In this document: positions 38,178-47,837 of the stretch, one piece after another | How the letters are laid out: each line of letters starts with the position of its first letter | How positions within the stretch are numbered: the stretch's first letter is position 1 | Assembly (NCBI RefSeq): GCF_030730865.1 | Contig: NZ_JAVALZ010000005.1 | Span: forward strand, 62,001 to 126,000 | Direction: 5' to 3' | Length of the DNA stretch: 64,000 nt | Origin: Uliginosibacterium sp. 31-16 | GTDB lineage: Bacteria > Pseudomonadota > Gammaproteobacteria > Burkholderiales > Rhodocyclaceae | Made by a program: the position numbers and the translations under genes | The notes under the pieces: generated by a model | What the model was told of the DNA's origin: nothing | Seen by the model: only the letters and a program-made list of their open reading frames with translations | The model's database searches: none

Positions 38178-38718
38178 GGGCGTCCTGAGGGTCGCAAAAC
38201 AGCTGGTAGTGTACCTGACCGGCCTTGCCCTGCTTCAGCAGCGTCAAACCGGCGAAAGATTCCACGGCCTGTTCGGCTTCAATGTAGACCTTCGCGCCGG
38301 GCGAAAGGACCTGGCACAGATGCGGCGCCAGGCGCTCCAGCCAGCCCTGGCGATAGGGTGGGTCAAGGAAGACTACGTCAAACCGCGCTGGCGCGGTCTG
38401 CAGGAATTTCAGCCCGTCACCGGGCAGCAGGCGCACATTGTCGAACTTCAGGGCACTCTGTGCCGCGCGCAGATGGGCCATCACCTTCGGCGCGAATTCC
38501 ACCATCACCACCTCGGCCGCGCCGCGTGAAGCGGCCTCGAAGCCCAGCGCGCCGCTGCCGGCGAAAAGATCAAGCACGCGCAGACCGTCCAGATCCTGCC
38601 CCAGCCAGTTGAACAGGGTTTCGCGCACACGGTCTGGCGTCGGGCGCAGGCCGATGGCGTCGGGCACATCGATGAGACGCGAGCGGTGCGTGCCGCCCAC
38701 GATGCGAACTTTGCTCAC
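38170..38718 (-). CDS. rsmD: 16S rRNA (guanine966-N2)-methyltransferase RsmD
   Basis: The 182-residue methyltransferase has the SAM-binding [18 protein letters not shown] and catalytic [10 protein letters not shown] chose GTG 38718 (start of [13 protein letters not shown]), which matches typical RsmD N-termini; another in-frame GTG at 38757 is possible. It acts on the assembled 30S subunit. It is coupled with coaD. Confidence 0.93.
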
Positions 38719-38919
38719 GGCAAGCTCACGGAAGTGGAAAGGCGCGCATTTTCGCACGCCTTGCTGGCTTCAACAGCCCCTTCGGCGTGGTGAGTGCGGG
38801 GAACACCGGGCACATGGGCAAAGGCCGGTGGTGGCCTGCCTGTACTGCCGCATCGGGCGGCTCTTTCCGGCGGGCATGCCCGCCACCCCGCATGCAGCAA
38901 GGCTGTGCGGTGTGGGTGG

Positions 38920-38950
38920 CTGAAGAGCCCCGCTGCATGCGGGTCTTCAG
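38920..38950. repeat. CTGAAGA-type intergenic hairpin, copy behind the M16 gene
   Basis: CTGAAGA (38920-38926) pairs with TCTTCAG (38944-38950), and inside it CCCGC (38929-38933) pairs with GCGGG (38939-38943) around TGCAT. It ends 7 nt past the M16 gene stop on the minus strand. The whole gap 38719-38957 has related palindromes, such as GGCGGGCATGCCCGCC at 38870-38885, and no gene. Confidence 0.7.
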
Positions 38951-38957
38951 GCAGGGC

Positions 38958-40253
38958 TCATTTTCCGCCGACGATCACCGTCACCAGATGCTCCGGCTTC
39001 ACATGGCGCGCAAAGGCGGCGCGGATGTCGGCCAGCGTGACGGCCTCGACGCGGGCGGTGTAGGTATCCAGCGAGTCGAGCGGGCGCTGGTAGAAGCCGA
39101 TGTCGGCAACCTGGCCGAGCAGCTTGGCATTGCTGTCCAGACGCAGGGAAAAGCTGTTGATCAGATTCGCTTTGGCGGCCGCAAGTTCGGCTTCAGTCGG
39201 GCCCTCGGCGAGGAATTTTGCCAGCGTGTCCTGCGCCAGCTTGACGGCCTCTTCCGCCTGTTCGGCCTTGGTTTCCAGCCCGATCTGGAACAGCCCTTCA
39301 GCGGCCATCGGCGCGAAATAGCTGTAGGCCCCGTAGGCGAGGCCGCGCTTGTCGCGGATCTCCTGCATCAGGCGCGAATTGAAACCGCCGCCACCCAGGG
39401 TGTAATTGCCGACGGACAGCGCCATCTGGTCCGGATCGCCGCGCTTGAGCGCGGGCATGCCGATGGCGATGTGCGCCTGCGCCGCCGGATGCGGGATGCG
39501 CTCGCTGCGACCCGGCGGGAGTTCGACCGGGGGCAGGGCAGCGGCGGCGCTCCCGCTGGGCAGATCGGCGACCAGATCACGGGCAATCGCTTCGGCGTCA
39601 CTGCGCTGCAGATCGCCGACCAGCGTGATCTGCGCAGCGCGGGCGGTGTAATGCTGGCGGTGGAAGTTGACCAGCGCCTGCCGCGTGATGCGCTTCAGGT
39701 CTGCTTCTTCGGTGGATTGGCCGTAAGGATGGCGAGCGTAGGTGAGTTGCGCAAAGCGCTTGTCGAGGATTGCCGCAGGCTGGGTTTGCGCTTCGCGCAG
39801 ACCGGCAATGGCGCGGGCCCGTTCGCGCTCCAGCACCGCCGCCGGGAACTGCGGCCGGGCCAGAATCTGGCGCAGCAGGCCGAGCGCCGCATCGCGCTCG
39901 GCTGCGTTGCTCAGCACGCGCAGGTTGAGGCTGGCGCGATCGGCATCCAGCCCGCCACCGAGATGGGCGCCGACATCGGCGAAGCGGTCGGCGATGGCGT
40001 TTTCATTCAACGCCGTTTTGCCGCTGCCGATGCCCGCGTCGAGCAGGCTGTGCGCCATGGCCGCGACGCCCGGAGCGGGGCTGCGCGCGGAGCCCGCGGC
40101 GAAGTCGACCTGCACGTCGAGCATCGGCAGATTGTGGTTTTCAATGAAGAGCACACGGGCGCCGTTGGGTGTGTGCCAAGTCTGGATGGGCACCCCGGCC
40201 TGTGCCGTCAGGGCGGTCATGCTCAGGGCGAGGCAGGCAAGCAGGTTTCTCAT
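38958..40253 (-). CDS. M16-family peptidase-like protein, probably non-catalytic subunit
   Basis: The 431-residue protein starts at ATG 40253 with a signal peptide ([19 protein letters not shown]). It has the two-lobed M16 fold, but the place of the zinc motif HxxEH reads [10 protein letters not shown], so the metal site is missing. It follows the active M16 gene by 13 nt. Such active/inactive pairs form heterodimeric periplasmic proteases. The protein ends VTVIVGGK. Confidence 0.92.
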   Translation of the reverse strand: MRNLLACLALSMTALTAQAGVPIQTWHTPNGARVLFIENHNLPMLDVQVDFAAGSARSPAPGVAAMAHSLLDAGIGSGKTALNENAIADRFADVGAHLGGGLDADRASLNLRVLSNAAERDAALGLLRQILARPQFPAAVLERERARAIAGLREAQTQPAAILDKRFAQLTYARHPYGQSTEEADLKRITRQALVNFHRQHYTARAAQITLVGDLQRSDAEAIARDLVADLPSGSAAAALPPVELPPGRSERIPHPAAQAHIAIGMPALKRGDPDQMALSVGNYTLGGGGFNSRLMQEIRDKRGLAYGAYSYFAPMAAEGLFQIGLETKAEQAEEAVKLAQDTLAKFLAEGPTEAELAAAKANLINSFSLRLDSNAKLLGQVADIGFYQRPLDSLDTYTARVEAVTLADIRAAFARHVKPEHLVTVIVGGK

Positions 40254-40266
40254 TGCGGGCTTCCTG

Positions 40267-41658
40267 TCAGTATTTGAAGTTCGGCGCAGTCTTGGGCGCG
40301 TTCGGGTCAATCGGCAAGGGCACGAGATCGGCGATGGTCAGTGCATCGCTCCCCAGCAGCGTTCTTGCCGCAGCCTGCACTTCGGCTGGCGTCACGCTGC
40401 GCAGGGCGTCGAGCAGGGCCTCCTCGTCGCGCCAGGAGAAGCCCGTCATCTCCAGTCCGCCGATCTGCATGGCCTGGCCCATGTTGGAATCTCGCGAGAA
40501 CACCTTGCTGGCCAGCAGCTGGGCCTTGATGCGGGCCAGTTCCGCAGCGCGCACGCCGTCTTTGGCGATCTTGTCCAGCTCGGCCCGCAAGGCCGCTTCA
40601 AGCTGGGCGACGCTGACGCCTTTGCTGGGCACGCCTTCCAGCATGAACAGGCTCTGCTGGCCGCGCGAAATCGGGTCGTAGCCGGCCCCGGCCGACACCG
40701 CGAGCTTGCGCTCGCGAACCAGCGTGCGGCCCAGGCGTGCGCCGTCGTAACCATCCAGCACGGCCGCCAGCACCTGCAAGGCGAGGGCGTCGCGCACGGC
40801 GGGCTGTTTTGCGTCGATGGTGTTCAGCGATGGTGCGCGCCAGGCCAGCATCAGGTAGGGCAGCTCCGCTGGCGCCTTGACGGTGACGCGGCGGATGCCG
40901 CTCTGCGGGGCCTCGCCTTGCGGTTTGCGCACCGGCAGCGGGCGGGCCGAGAGCTTGCCGTAGGTGTCGGCAGCGAGCTTGAACACGGCGGCGTGTTCGA
41001 CATCTCCCACGACGATCAGCGTGGCATTGTTGGGGCCATACCAGCGCGCGTACCAGTCGCGCAGATCCTGTGCCGTCATGTTGTCCAGATCGTTCATCCA
41101 GCCGATCACCGGGCGGCCATAGGGGTGGGCGTGATACACCGTGCCCATCAGGGCCTCGTAGGCTTTCGAACGCGGCTGATCGTCGGTGCGCCAGCGGCGC
41201 TCTTCCTTGATGACGGCGATTTCCTTGCTGAACAGCGCATCGTCAATCACCAGATTGGCCATCCGGTCTGCCTCCAGCCCCATCAGTTCGGGCAGGCGCT
41301 CGCGCGGGGCAAGCTGGAAGTAGGCGGTGTAATCCTGCGTGGTGAAGGCGTTGTCCTGCCCGCCTAGCGCCGCCACCAATTTGTTGAATTCACCCGGACC
41401 ATGGGCTTGCGTGCCCTTGAACATCATGTGTTCCAGAGCATGGGCCACGCCGGTGGTGCCGGTAGTCTCGTCGAGACTGCCGACGCGATACCAGACCATG
41501 TGGGTCACGGTGGGGGCGCGATGGTCTTCCTTGACGATCACTTTCAGCCCGTTGGGCAGGGTGGTTTCGAAAGGGTTGGCCGCCGCAGGCAGGCAGGCCA
41601 TGCCAAGGCTCAGCGCGCTGGCGAGCAGGGCAGGGCGAAACAGATCAATCAAACGCAT
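40267..41658 (-). CDS. Zinc protease, M16 family (active subunit)
   Basis: The 463-residue periplasmic metallopeptidase has a signal peptide (about 1-27, ending PAAA) and the inverted zinc motif HALEH in [13 protein letters not shown] (about residues 75-87), with the further Glu about 75 residues later. The second lobe is at about 240-440. It lies 13 nt upstream of the non-catalytic partner and divergent from ftsY, a conserved betaproteobacterial order. Confidence 0.95.
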   Translation of the reverse strand: MRLIDLFRPALLASALSLGMACLPAAANPFETTLPNGLKVIVKEDHRAPTVTHMVWYRVGSLDETTGTTGVAHALEHMMFKGTQAHGPGEFNKLVAALGGQDNAFTTQDYTAYFQLAPRERLPELMGLEADRMANLVIDDALFSKEIAVIKEERRWRTDDQPRSKAYEALMGTVYHAHPYGRPVIGWMNDLDNMTAQDLRDWYARWYGPNNATLIVVGDVEHAAVFKLAADTYGKLSARPLPVRKPQGEAPQSGIRRVTVKAPAELPYLMLAWRAPSLNTIDAKQPAVRDALALQVLAAVLDGYDGARLGRTLVRERKLAVSAGAGYDPISRGQQSLFMLEGVPSKGVSVAQLEAALRAELDKIAKDGVRAAELARIKAQLLASKVFSRDSNMGQAMQIGGLEMTGFSWRDEEALLDALRSVTPAEVQAAARTLLGSDALTIADLVPLPIDPNAPKTAPNFKY

Positions 41659-41729
41659 CTGATAGACTTCCTCTCCGTTTTACAGGTCGGCGCATCCGTG
41701 CCGAGCCGCATCATAGACTCAAGATCCCC

Positions 41730-42731
41730 ATGTTTAGTTTCTTCAAAAAATCCGACAAGGCTGAAGAAGCCCAATCCGCCCCTGCTGCCGAGGTGGCGCC
41801 CAGCCAATCCTGGCTGACACGCCTGAAGGCAGGCCTGTCGCGTACCAGTTCGCAGCTGGGCAGCGTGTTCTCGCTGCGCCGCATTGACGAAGAGCTGCTC
41901 GAAGAGCTCGAAGCCACCTTGCTGATGGCCGATTGCGGCGTGGAGGCAACCAACACCCTGCTGGCGGAACTGCGCCGGCGCTGGAAGCACGACAAGCTGG
42001 AAACCGGCGAAGAACTGCGCGCCGCACTCGCCGAGCATCTGGTGAAGCTGCTTAGGCCGCTGCAGCAGCCGATGGCGTTCGAGTCGCACAAGCCTTTCAT
42101 CATCATGCTCGCCGGGGTGAATGGCGCGGGCAAGACTACCTCCATTGGCAAGCTGGCGAACTTCTTCCAGCAGCATGGCAAGAGCGTGCTGCTCGCGGCG
42201 GGTGACACCTTCCGCGCTGCAGCGCGTGAGCAACTGGTGGAATGGGGCAACCGGAATCACGTGACGGTGATCGCCCAGGATGGCGGTGACCCGGCTGCCG
42301 TGGCCTTCGATGCCATCAGCGCGGCCAAGGCGCGCGGCATCGACGTGGTGATGATCGACACCGCTGGTCGCCTGCCGACCCAGATGCACCTGATGGATGA
42401 AATCGCCAAGGTGCGCCGGGTGATCCAGAAAGCCGAGCCGACGGGGCCGCACGAAGTGCTGCTGGTGCTCGATGGCAATGTCGGCCAGAACGCGCTGGCC
42501 CAGCTCAAGGCTTTCGACAAGGCCATCGGCGTCACCGGCCTGATCATCACCAAGCTCGACGGCACCGCCAAGGGGGGCGTGATTGCCGCGATAGCCCGCA
42601 CCCATCCCAAGCCTTTGCGCTTTATCGGAGTGGGCGAAGGCATTGAGGATTTGCAGCCTTTCATGGCAACGGAGTATGTTGACGCACTCTTGGCGACCGG
42701 TAACACGGCCGCTGCCGAGGCATCTTCATAA
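41730..42731 (+). CDS. ftsY: Signal recognition particle receptor FtsY
   Basis: The 333-residue GTPase docks SRP-ribosome complexes at the membrane. It begins MFSFFKK with a short acidic A-domain (about 1-35), then the NG domain: GVNGAGKTTSIGKLA (about 126-140), DTAGRLPTQ and TKLDGTAKGG. The A-domain is much shorter than in E. coli, as is common outside enterics. ftsE and ftsX follow 3.4 kb downstream. Confidence 0.97.
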   Translation: MFSFFKKSDKAEEAQSAPAAEVAPSQSWLTRLKAGLSRTSSQLGSVFSLRRIDEELLEELEATLLMADCGVEATNTLLAELRRRWKHDKLETGEELRAALAEHLVKLLRPLQQPMAFESHKPFIIMLAGVNGAGKTTSIGKLANFFQQHGKSVLLAAGDTFRAAAREQLVEWGNRNHVTVIAQDGGDPAAVAFDAISAAKARGIDVVMIDTAGRLPTQMHLMDEIAKVRRVIQKAEPTGPHEVLLVLDGNVGQNALAQLKAFDKAIGVTGLIITKLDGTAKGGVIAAIARTHPKPLRFIGVGEGIEDLQPFMATEYVDALLATGNTAAAEASS

Positions 42732-42753
42732 AACCGATCATGAAGGAGACATC

Positions 42754-43911
42754 ATGGGAGTGTGCAGCAGGCTGTTGGCAGGAATCGTGGCGATGAGCGC
42801 GATAGGGACCGGCGTGGCCGCGAGTCCGGATTTCCAGACCGCCGGGACGACCAAGGACAACCTGCCGGTGATGGCCGCGCAGATCAAGTCGCGCCTGACT
42901 TTTCCGCTGGGCTGGAATGAGCAGGTCAAAAATCTAGCTGCCTGGCGCAAGGCCGGTGTGGCCAAAGCCTGGGAGCTGACCTGGCAGGCGCCGGACAAGA
43001 CGCCTTTTGACGCGCAGGTCATCGATGAAGTGGATCGCGGCACGTATGTTGCGCGCAAGGTCGTTTTCAACATTACGGCGGATAGCCGGGTGTCCGGCCT
43101 GCTGCTGCTGCCCAAGGGCAAGGGTCCGTTCCCGGCGGCGGTGTTCTATCACGACCACGGCTCCAAGTTCGACATCGGCAAGGAAAAGTGGATCGAGCCC
43201 TGGGGCGATGATGCCAAGCTGGCTTCAGCCAAGGGCTGGGCCAAGAAATTCTTCACCGAGCGTTTCCCTGGCGACGAGCTGGCCAAACGCGGCTACGTCG
43301 TCTTCGCCAGCGATGCGCTGGGCTGGGGCGACCGCGCCGGCATGACGTATGACATGCAGCAGGCGCTGGCCGCCAACATGTTCAACATGGGCAGCTCGAT
43401 GGCCGGCCTGATGGCGCTGGAAGATGCGCGCGCCGCCGAGTTCCTGGCCAGCCTGCCGGAAGTGAACAAGAAGCAGGTGGCGGCCGTCGGTTTCTCGATG
43501 GGCGCTTTCCGTGCCTGGCAAGCTGCCGCGCTGTCGGATGCGGTGACCGCCTCGGTCGCCGTGAACTGGATGGCCACCGCCGACGGACTGATGGTGCCGG
43601 GCAATAACCAGCTGCGTGGCGGCTCGGCCTGGCAGATGCTGCACCCGGGCCTGCTGCACTATCTGGACTATCCGGATGTGGCCAGCCTGGCAGCGCCGAA
43701 ACCCATGCTGATCTATGCGGGCGAGAAGGACACCCTGTTCCCGCTCGATTCGGTGAATGCCGCCTTTGGCAAGATGAGCAAGGTGTGGGGCGCGTGGAAA
43801 GCGGCGGACAAATTCGAGTCGAAAATCTGGGCTGGCGGCCATGTGTTTGAAGCGCCGCAGCAGGACTACGCCTACGACTGGCTCGATCGCCAATTCGGGA
43901 TCAAGCGGTGA
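42754..43911 (+). CDS. Exported alpha/beta hydrolase
   Basis: The 385-residue protein starts at ATG 42754 after GAAGGAG and has a signal peptide (about 1-24, ending GVAA). The hydrolase fold shows VFYHDHGSKF (oxyanion region), the nucleophile elbow GFSMGAFR (Ser about 248), an acid in YAGEKDTLF (about 330) and a likely catalytic His in WAGGHVFE (about 361). It resembles acetyl-xylan-esterase or abhydrolase_7 proteins. The substrate is not known. It interrupts the usual ftsY-ftsE spacing. Confidence 0.85.
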   Translation: MGVCSRLLAGIVAMSAIGTGVAASPDFQTAGTTKDNLPVMAAQIKSRLTFPLGWNEQVKNLAAWRKAGVAKAWELTWQAPDKTPFDAQVIDEVDRGTYVARKVVFNITADSRVSGLLLLPKGKGPFPAAVFYHDHGSKFDIGKEKWIEPWGDDAKLASAKGWAKKFFTERFPGDELAKRGYVVFASDALGWGDRAGMTYDMQQALAANMFNMGSSMAGLMALEDARAAEFLASLPEVNKKQVAAVGFSMGAFRAWQAAALSDAVTASVAVNWMATADGLMVPGNNQLRGGSAWQMLHPGLLHYLDYPDVASLAAPKPMLIYAGEKDTLFPLDSVNAAFGKMSKVWGAWKAADKFESKIWAGGHVFEAPQQDYAYDWLDRQFGIKR

Positions 43912-43924
43912 GTCGGGAGTAGGG

Positions 43925-43952
43925 AGTCGAAAGTCGAAAGTCGAAAGTCGAA
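43925..43952. repeat. Four tandem AGTCGAA heptamers
   Basis: AGTCGAA is repeated four times without interruption (43925-43952), directly before a terminator. The 7-bp unit is prone to slippage and could vary between strains. Confidence 0.9.
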
Positions 43953-43976
43953 GGGCGCCTGCGGGCGCCCTTTTTT
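43953..43976 (+). terminator. Terminator of the alpha/beta hydrolase gene
   Basis: GGGCGCC-TGCG-GGCGCCC (43953-43970) is followed by six T, a standard Rho-independent terminator. Confidence 0.95.
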
Positions 43977-44331
43977 GGCGCTGTCGGAATTAGCTGTTGT
44001 GGTCCCGAAGTCCGTTCGGCCCGAGTGCCGCGCTTGCGCGGTGTATCGAGGGCAGGGCGAGAGGCACGGCCCCGGTCTCGATACGATGGGCTGCGCCCAT
44101 CACTCGACCCGAACGGTTGGAAAGGGCAACGCCCGGCGAGGAGTGTTGCAACACTTGACGCATACAGAGCCCCTTTTTGTGCCAGCGGCGATTTGCCGCT
44201 CCTGCGAGGGATGGCTGCAGAGCCGCATGGCGCCTTGCTCTCCCGGCAGGTGTGCCGGAGAAGAAGGTGCAGTGCCGCTTTCAGGTATGGCGTGCCGGAG
44301 AAGTCCGTCAGATGCGGCTCTCCGGGTGGTC
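43977..44331. repeat. Intergenic region made of mosaic repeat blocks
   Basis: This gap lies between convergent genes. CCTTGCTCTCCCGGCAGGTG (from 44233) recurs with two changes at 48934, ahead of xylG. The block 44281-44311 recurs at 24698-24727 with core GCCGGAGA-GTCCGTCAG. Several inverted GGCTGCAGAGCC and GGCTCTCC segments could fold. The translated frames look like random GC-rich DNA, so I see no gene. Confidence 0.6.
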
Positions 44332-45879
44332 TCAGGCCAGCACGGTGCGCGCCTGCGCCCAGCTGCGCAACTCAGCCATGGTTTCGGCCATCAGCACCGA
44401 GAGCGGGCGGGTGCGCGCCATCTCGCCGGCGATGTGGCCGGTGGCCAGCGGCTGGCGGCTGGCGTGGGCCTCGAAGGCGGCGCCGACGATGGCCTGTTCG
44501 ATTTCGGCGCCGGTGAAACCTTCGCTAGCGCGGGCCAGCTGTTCGAGGTCGAAGCCGGTGGCGGCGTGACCACGGCGGGCGAGGTGGATGCCGAGAATCT
44601 CGCGCCGCGTCTCGGCGTCGGGCAGATCCACGAAAAAGATTTCGTCGAAGCGGCCCTTGCGCATCAGCTCCGGCGGCAGCGCGCGGATATCGTTGGCGGT
44701 GGCGGCGATGAAGACCCGTTCATCATGTTCGGACATCCAGGTCAGCAGGGTGCCCAGCACGCGCCGACCGACGCCGCCGTCGGACTCGGCCGAGCCCTGT
44801 GCCAGCGCCTTTTCGATTTCGTCGATCCACAGCACGCAGGGGGCGAGCGATTCGGCGGCGGCGAGCGCCTTGCGCAGGTTGCGTTCGGTTTCGCCATGAA
44901 ACTTGTCGAACAGGCTGCCCATGTCCAGTCGTGCCAGCGGCACGTTCCAGGCGCCGGCGATGGTGCGGGCCGCCAGACTCTTGCCGGCCCCCTGCACACC
45001 CAGCAGGAGCACGCCACGCGGTGCGGGCAGGTTCGGTGCCTGGCCGGCGAAGGCCATCTGGCGCAGGGCCAGCCAGCGTTTCAGGTTGGGCATGCCGCCG
45101 ACGGTCGCGAGATCGGCGACCGCGAATTCGATTTCCAGCGCCGATTCGGCACACATCTCGCGCTTGGCCTGCACGATGCGGGCGATGTCGCTGCGGGTGA
45201 TCGCCGCATCGTCACGGATCGACAGGCGCAGCAGGCGCCGCACATCTTCCTCGCACAGGCCGACCAGATGCTGCACCAGCAGGTCGGCGATGGCCTGCTC
45301 ACCCTGCACCTTGCGCCCTTCGCGCGAGTGGGCGAAGAGTTCGATCTCCTCGGTGAAGATGGCGCGCACGCGCACCGCGTCCGGCAGACGCAGGGTGTGA
45401 AACAGGGCATGGCGGGCAATTTCGGGCGGCAGCACGATGCTCGGGCCGATCAGCACCAGGGTGCGGGGATTGTCGGTGTGGGCGAAGGCGATTTCGCGCA
45501 GCAGGCGCTGGACGGCGGCCTGTTCGAGGAAGGGATGTACGTCGAAGAGCAGGTACAGTCCGGCCTCGCCGGCCTTGTCGATGTGCTGCAGCGCGGCCTG
45601 CAGTTCCTGTGTCTGCTCCACCACGCGGCGCTGGCCGCTGGCCTCTTCGCGTGGCGGTTGCCAGCCTTCGACGGTCTGCCAGCTGGCGCGGCGCTCGCTG
45701 CCATACTGGAAATTGGTGTGGATCAGGCCATCGGCAATGCTCCACTCATAGAGGCCGCCACCCTGTTCGAGGGCCAGCTTGTGCAGCAGGGCGCGCGCCC
45801 GCGGCTCCTCGTGGGTCTCGATGCACAGGATCGGAAAGCGCGCGGAGAGCGCGGTGCGGAGGTCGTCGATATCGTTCAT
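44332..45879 (-). CDS. AAA+ ATPase, Ycf46-like
   Basis: The 515-residue protein has an N-terminal domain (about 1-250) without a P-loop and then one AAA+ module: Walker A GVQGAGKS (about 285), Walker B CVLWIDEIEKA, sensor 1 AATAND and the arginine finger region ELMRKGRFDEIFFVDLP. This arrangement matches the chloroplast/cyanobacterial Ycf46 family, which is known in bacteria but poorly defined. It is convergent with the hydrolase gene and divergent from ftsE. Confidence 0.9.
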   Translation of the reverse strand: MNDIDDLRTALSARFPILCIETHEEPRARALLHKLALEQGGGLYEWSIADGLIHTNFQYGSERRASWQTVEGWQPPREEASGQRRVVEQTQELQAALQHIDKAGEAGLYLLFDVHPFLEQAAVQRLLREIAFAHTDNPRTLVLIGPSIVLPPEIARHALFHTLRLPDAVRVRAIFTEEIELFAHSREGRKVQGEQAIADLLVQHLVGLCEEDVRRLLRLSIRDDAAITRSDIARIVQAKREMCAESALEIEFAVADLATVGGMPNLKRWLALRQMAFAGQAPNLPAPRGVLLLGVQGAGKSLAARTIAGAWNVPLARLDMGSLFDKFHGETERNLRKALAAAESLAPCVLWIDEIEKALAQGSAESDGGVGRRVLGTLLTWMSEHDERVFIAATANDIRALPPELMRKGRFDEIFFVDLPDAETRREILGIHLARRGHAATGFDLEQLARASEGFTGAEIEQAIVGAAFEAHASRQPLATGHIAGEMARTRPLSVLMAETMAELRSWAQARTVLA

Positions 45880-46087
45880 CGGAGCATGGCCAGAGCATGA
45901 GGGAACGCCGATTGTATGCCGAACGCGTTCGCTGCCTGTGGCCCGGCACCGCGTCGGCCTCTTCCCGGGCAGGCTTGCCGCTCAGCGGAGATCTTCTAGC
46001 AAGCTGCCCGGATTGACCGGTTGCGCGGCGCGAGATGGAGCTTGCGGGTAAACTGGCGCCTTTCCTTGCCGCGATTTTCTCTTTTTC

Positions 46088-46741
46088 ATGATCCGTTTCG
46101 AACACGTCAGCAAGCGTTACGACGGAGGGCATGAAGCCCTCGCGAACGTGAGCCTTGAAATCCGCCACGGTGAACTGCTGGTGCTGGCCGGGCATTCCGG
46201 CGCGGGCAAGAGCACGCTGATCAAGCTGATTGCCGGGCTGGAGAAGCCTACGGCGGGCAAGGTCTGGGTGTCCGGGCAGGATGTGGGCAGCCTGCGCCAG
46301 AATCAGCTGCCGTATCTGCGCCGCAGCCTTGGGTTGGTGATGCAGGAGCACCGCCTGCTGACCGATCGCACGGTATACGACAACGTGATGCTGCCGCTGC
46401 TGGTGACGGGCTATCCGCCCAGGGATGCGGCCAAGCGGGTGCGCGTGGCACTGGAGAAAGTCGGCATGGGAACATTTGAAAAAGCCATGCCGCTGACGCT
46501 GTCTGGCGGCGAGCAACATCGCGTGGCAATTGCCCGGGCCATCGTGAATCGCCCTTCGGTGCTGATCGCCGATGAGCCGACTGCACACCTCGACCCGGCC
46601 TATGCGCGCGAGATCGCCGCGCTGTTCCGTTCATTCCACGCCGCCGGTGTCACCATCCTGCTGGCGACGCACGATGACACCCTGTTCTCGCCCTATGGCG
46701 CACGACGCATCGAACTGGCCAAGGGGAGGTTGCTGGCATGA
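46088..46741 (+). CDS. ftsE: Cell division ATP-binding protein FtsE
   Basis: The 217-residue ABC ATPase has Walker A GHSGAGKST (about 36-44), signature LSGGEQ (about 137) and Walker B VLIADEPTAHLD. With FtsX it activates peptidoglycan hydrolases through their coiled-coil partners at the septum. It overlaps ftsX by 4 nt. Confidence 0.98.
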   Translation: MIRFEHVSKRYDGGHEALANVSLEIRHGELLVLAGHSGAGKSTLIKLIAGLEKPTAGKVWVSGQDVGSLRQNQLPYLRRSLGLVMQEHRLLTDRTVYDNVMLPLLVTGYPPRDAAKRVRVALEKVGMGTFEKAMPLTLSGGEQHRVAIARAIVNRPSVLIADEPTAHLDPAYAREIAALFRSFHAAGVTILLATHDDTLFSPYGARRIELAKGRLLA

Positions 46742-47640
46742 GTTTTCTTCCCCATGGCATGGCATTTCGTCAGGCTCTGCATCGCCTTGCTGGCAAACCG
46801 CTGTCCACGCTGCTCTCCGCACTGGTGGTGGCGATTGCGCTGACGCTGCCCGCCTTGAGTTACGTGCTGATCGACAATCTGGCCAGCCTCGCCAATGGCG
46901 TGACGGGCAAGCCCGAGATCAGCGTGTTCCTGAAGAAGGAAGTGACGGCCGAGAAAGCCCAGGCAATGGAGAACCGCCTGCGTGCCGACAAGCGTATTGT
47001 GGCCATCCGGTTCATCGGCCGCGATACCGCACTCAAGCAGCTCGCCGCGCGCGGCGGTTTCGCTGACGTGACCGGGGCGCTGAGCGAAAACCCCTTGCCG
47101 GATGCCTTCATTCTTGAGCCGGGTGGTGAAGATCCCAAGGTCTTCGAGGCCATTCGCACCAGCCTGACGGCCATGCCGGAGGTATTGCACGTGCAGCTTG
47201 ATTCGGCCTGGGTCGAGCGGCTGCATGCGGCGGTTGAACTGGGGCGCTGGGTGGCGCTGCTGCTGGCCGCGCTTCTTGGCACGGCGCTGATCATTGTGAC
47301 GTTCAATACCATCCGCCTGCAGATTCTCACGCAGCGCCACGAAATTACCGTGAGCCTGCTGCTGGGGGCGACGCGGGCTTTCGTGCGGCGACCTTTCCTC
47401 TACTTCGGTCTGCTGCAGGGGCTGCTCGGTGGCGTGCTGGCCTGGGGCATGGTGCAGGGTCTGGTTCTGCTGATTGCGCCGCGCGTACAGGCTCTGGCGC
47501 GGGCCTACAACATTGTGGTGGATCTGGCTGGGCCAAGCGTGTGGCAGGGGCTTGCGCTGCTGGTCTTTGCGGCAGTACTGGGCTGGCTGGGGGCTGGTCT
47601 GTCGGTGCGCCGACACCTGCACGATGGGGCGGTGGACTGA
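46738..47640 (+). CDS. ftsX: Cell division protein FtsX
   Basis: The 300-residue inner-membrane protein has one N-terminal membrane helix (about 25-45), a periplasmic loop (about 60-155) that contacts hydrolase activators, and three C-terminal helices (about 165-185, 215-235 and 265-290) of the FtsX-type permease domain. The coupling to ftsE by ATGA overlap is standard. Confidence 0.97.
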   Translation: MSFLPHGMAFRQALHRLAGKPLSTLLSALVVAIALTLPALSYVLIDNLASLANGVTGKPEISVFLKKEVTAEKAQAMENRLRADKRIVAIRFIGRDTALKQLAARGGFADVTGALSENPLPDAFILEPGGEDPKVFEAIRTSLTAMPEVLHVQLDSAWVERLHAAVELGRWVALLLAALLGTALIIVTFNTIRLQILTQRHEITVSLLLGATRAFVRRPFLYFGLLQGLLGGVLAWGMVQGLVLLIAPRVQALARAYNIVVDLAGPSVWQGLALLVFAAVLGWLGAGLSVRRHLHDGAVD

Positions 47641-47837
47641 ACGTTGATCGAGGCGCTTGGTAGGCTGCACAGGGTCAGCCGCTATTGCGAAAGTCCGACT
47701 CTCGCACTAAGGTGGCGTCCGTAGTTTCAGAACAAGAACAGTTCGTCTGATGTGCCGCTGGACCCCGCTGCCGGATAGCCTGCGGCGGGAATCGAGAGAG
47801 GCCGCGGTCTCTCTTCGCCAAACCAAAGGAGACCCTG

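Noticed and set aside
38787-41367. Long plus-strand frames opposite the M16 peptidases
   Set aside because: Shadows with Arg/Ala/Gly-rich random composition; the minus-strand genes have signal peptides and the HxxEH motif.
43975-45900. 641-codon plus-strand frame over the AAA+ gene
   Set aside because: It begins in repeat DNA and runs antisense to a protein with clear Walker motifs.
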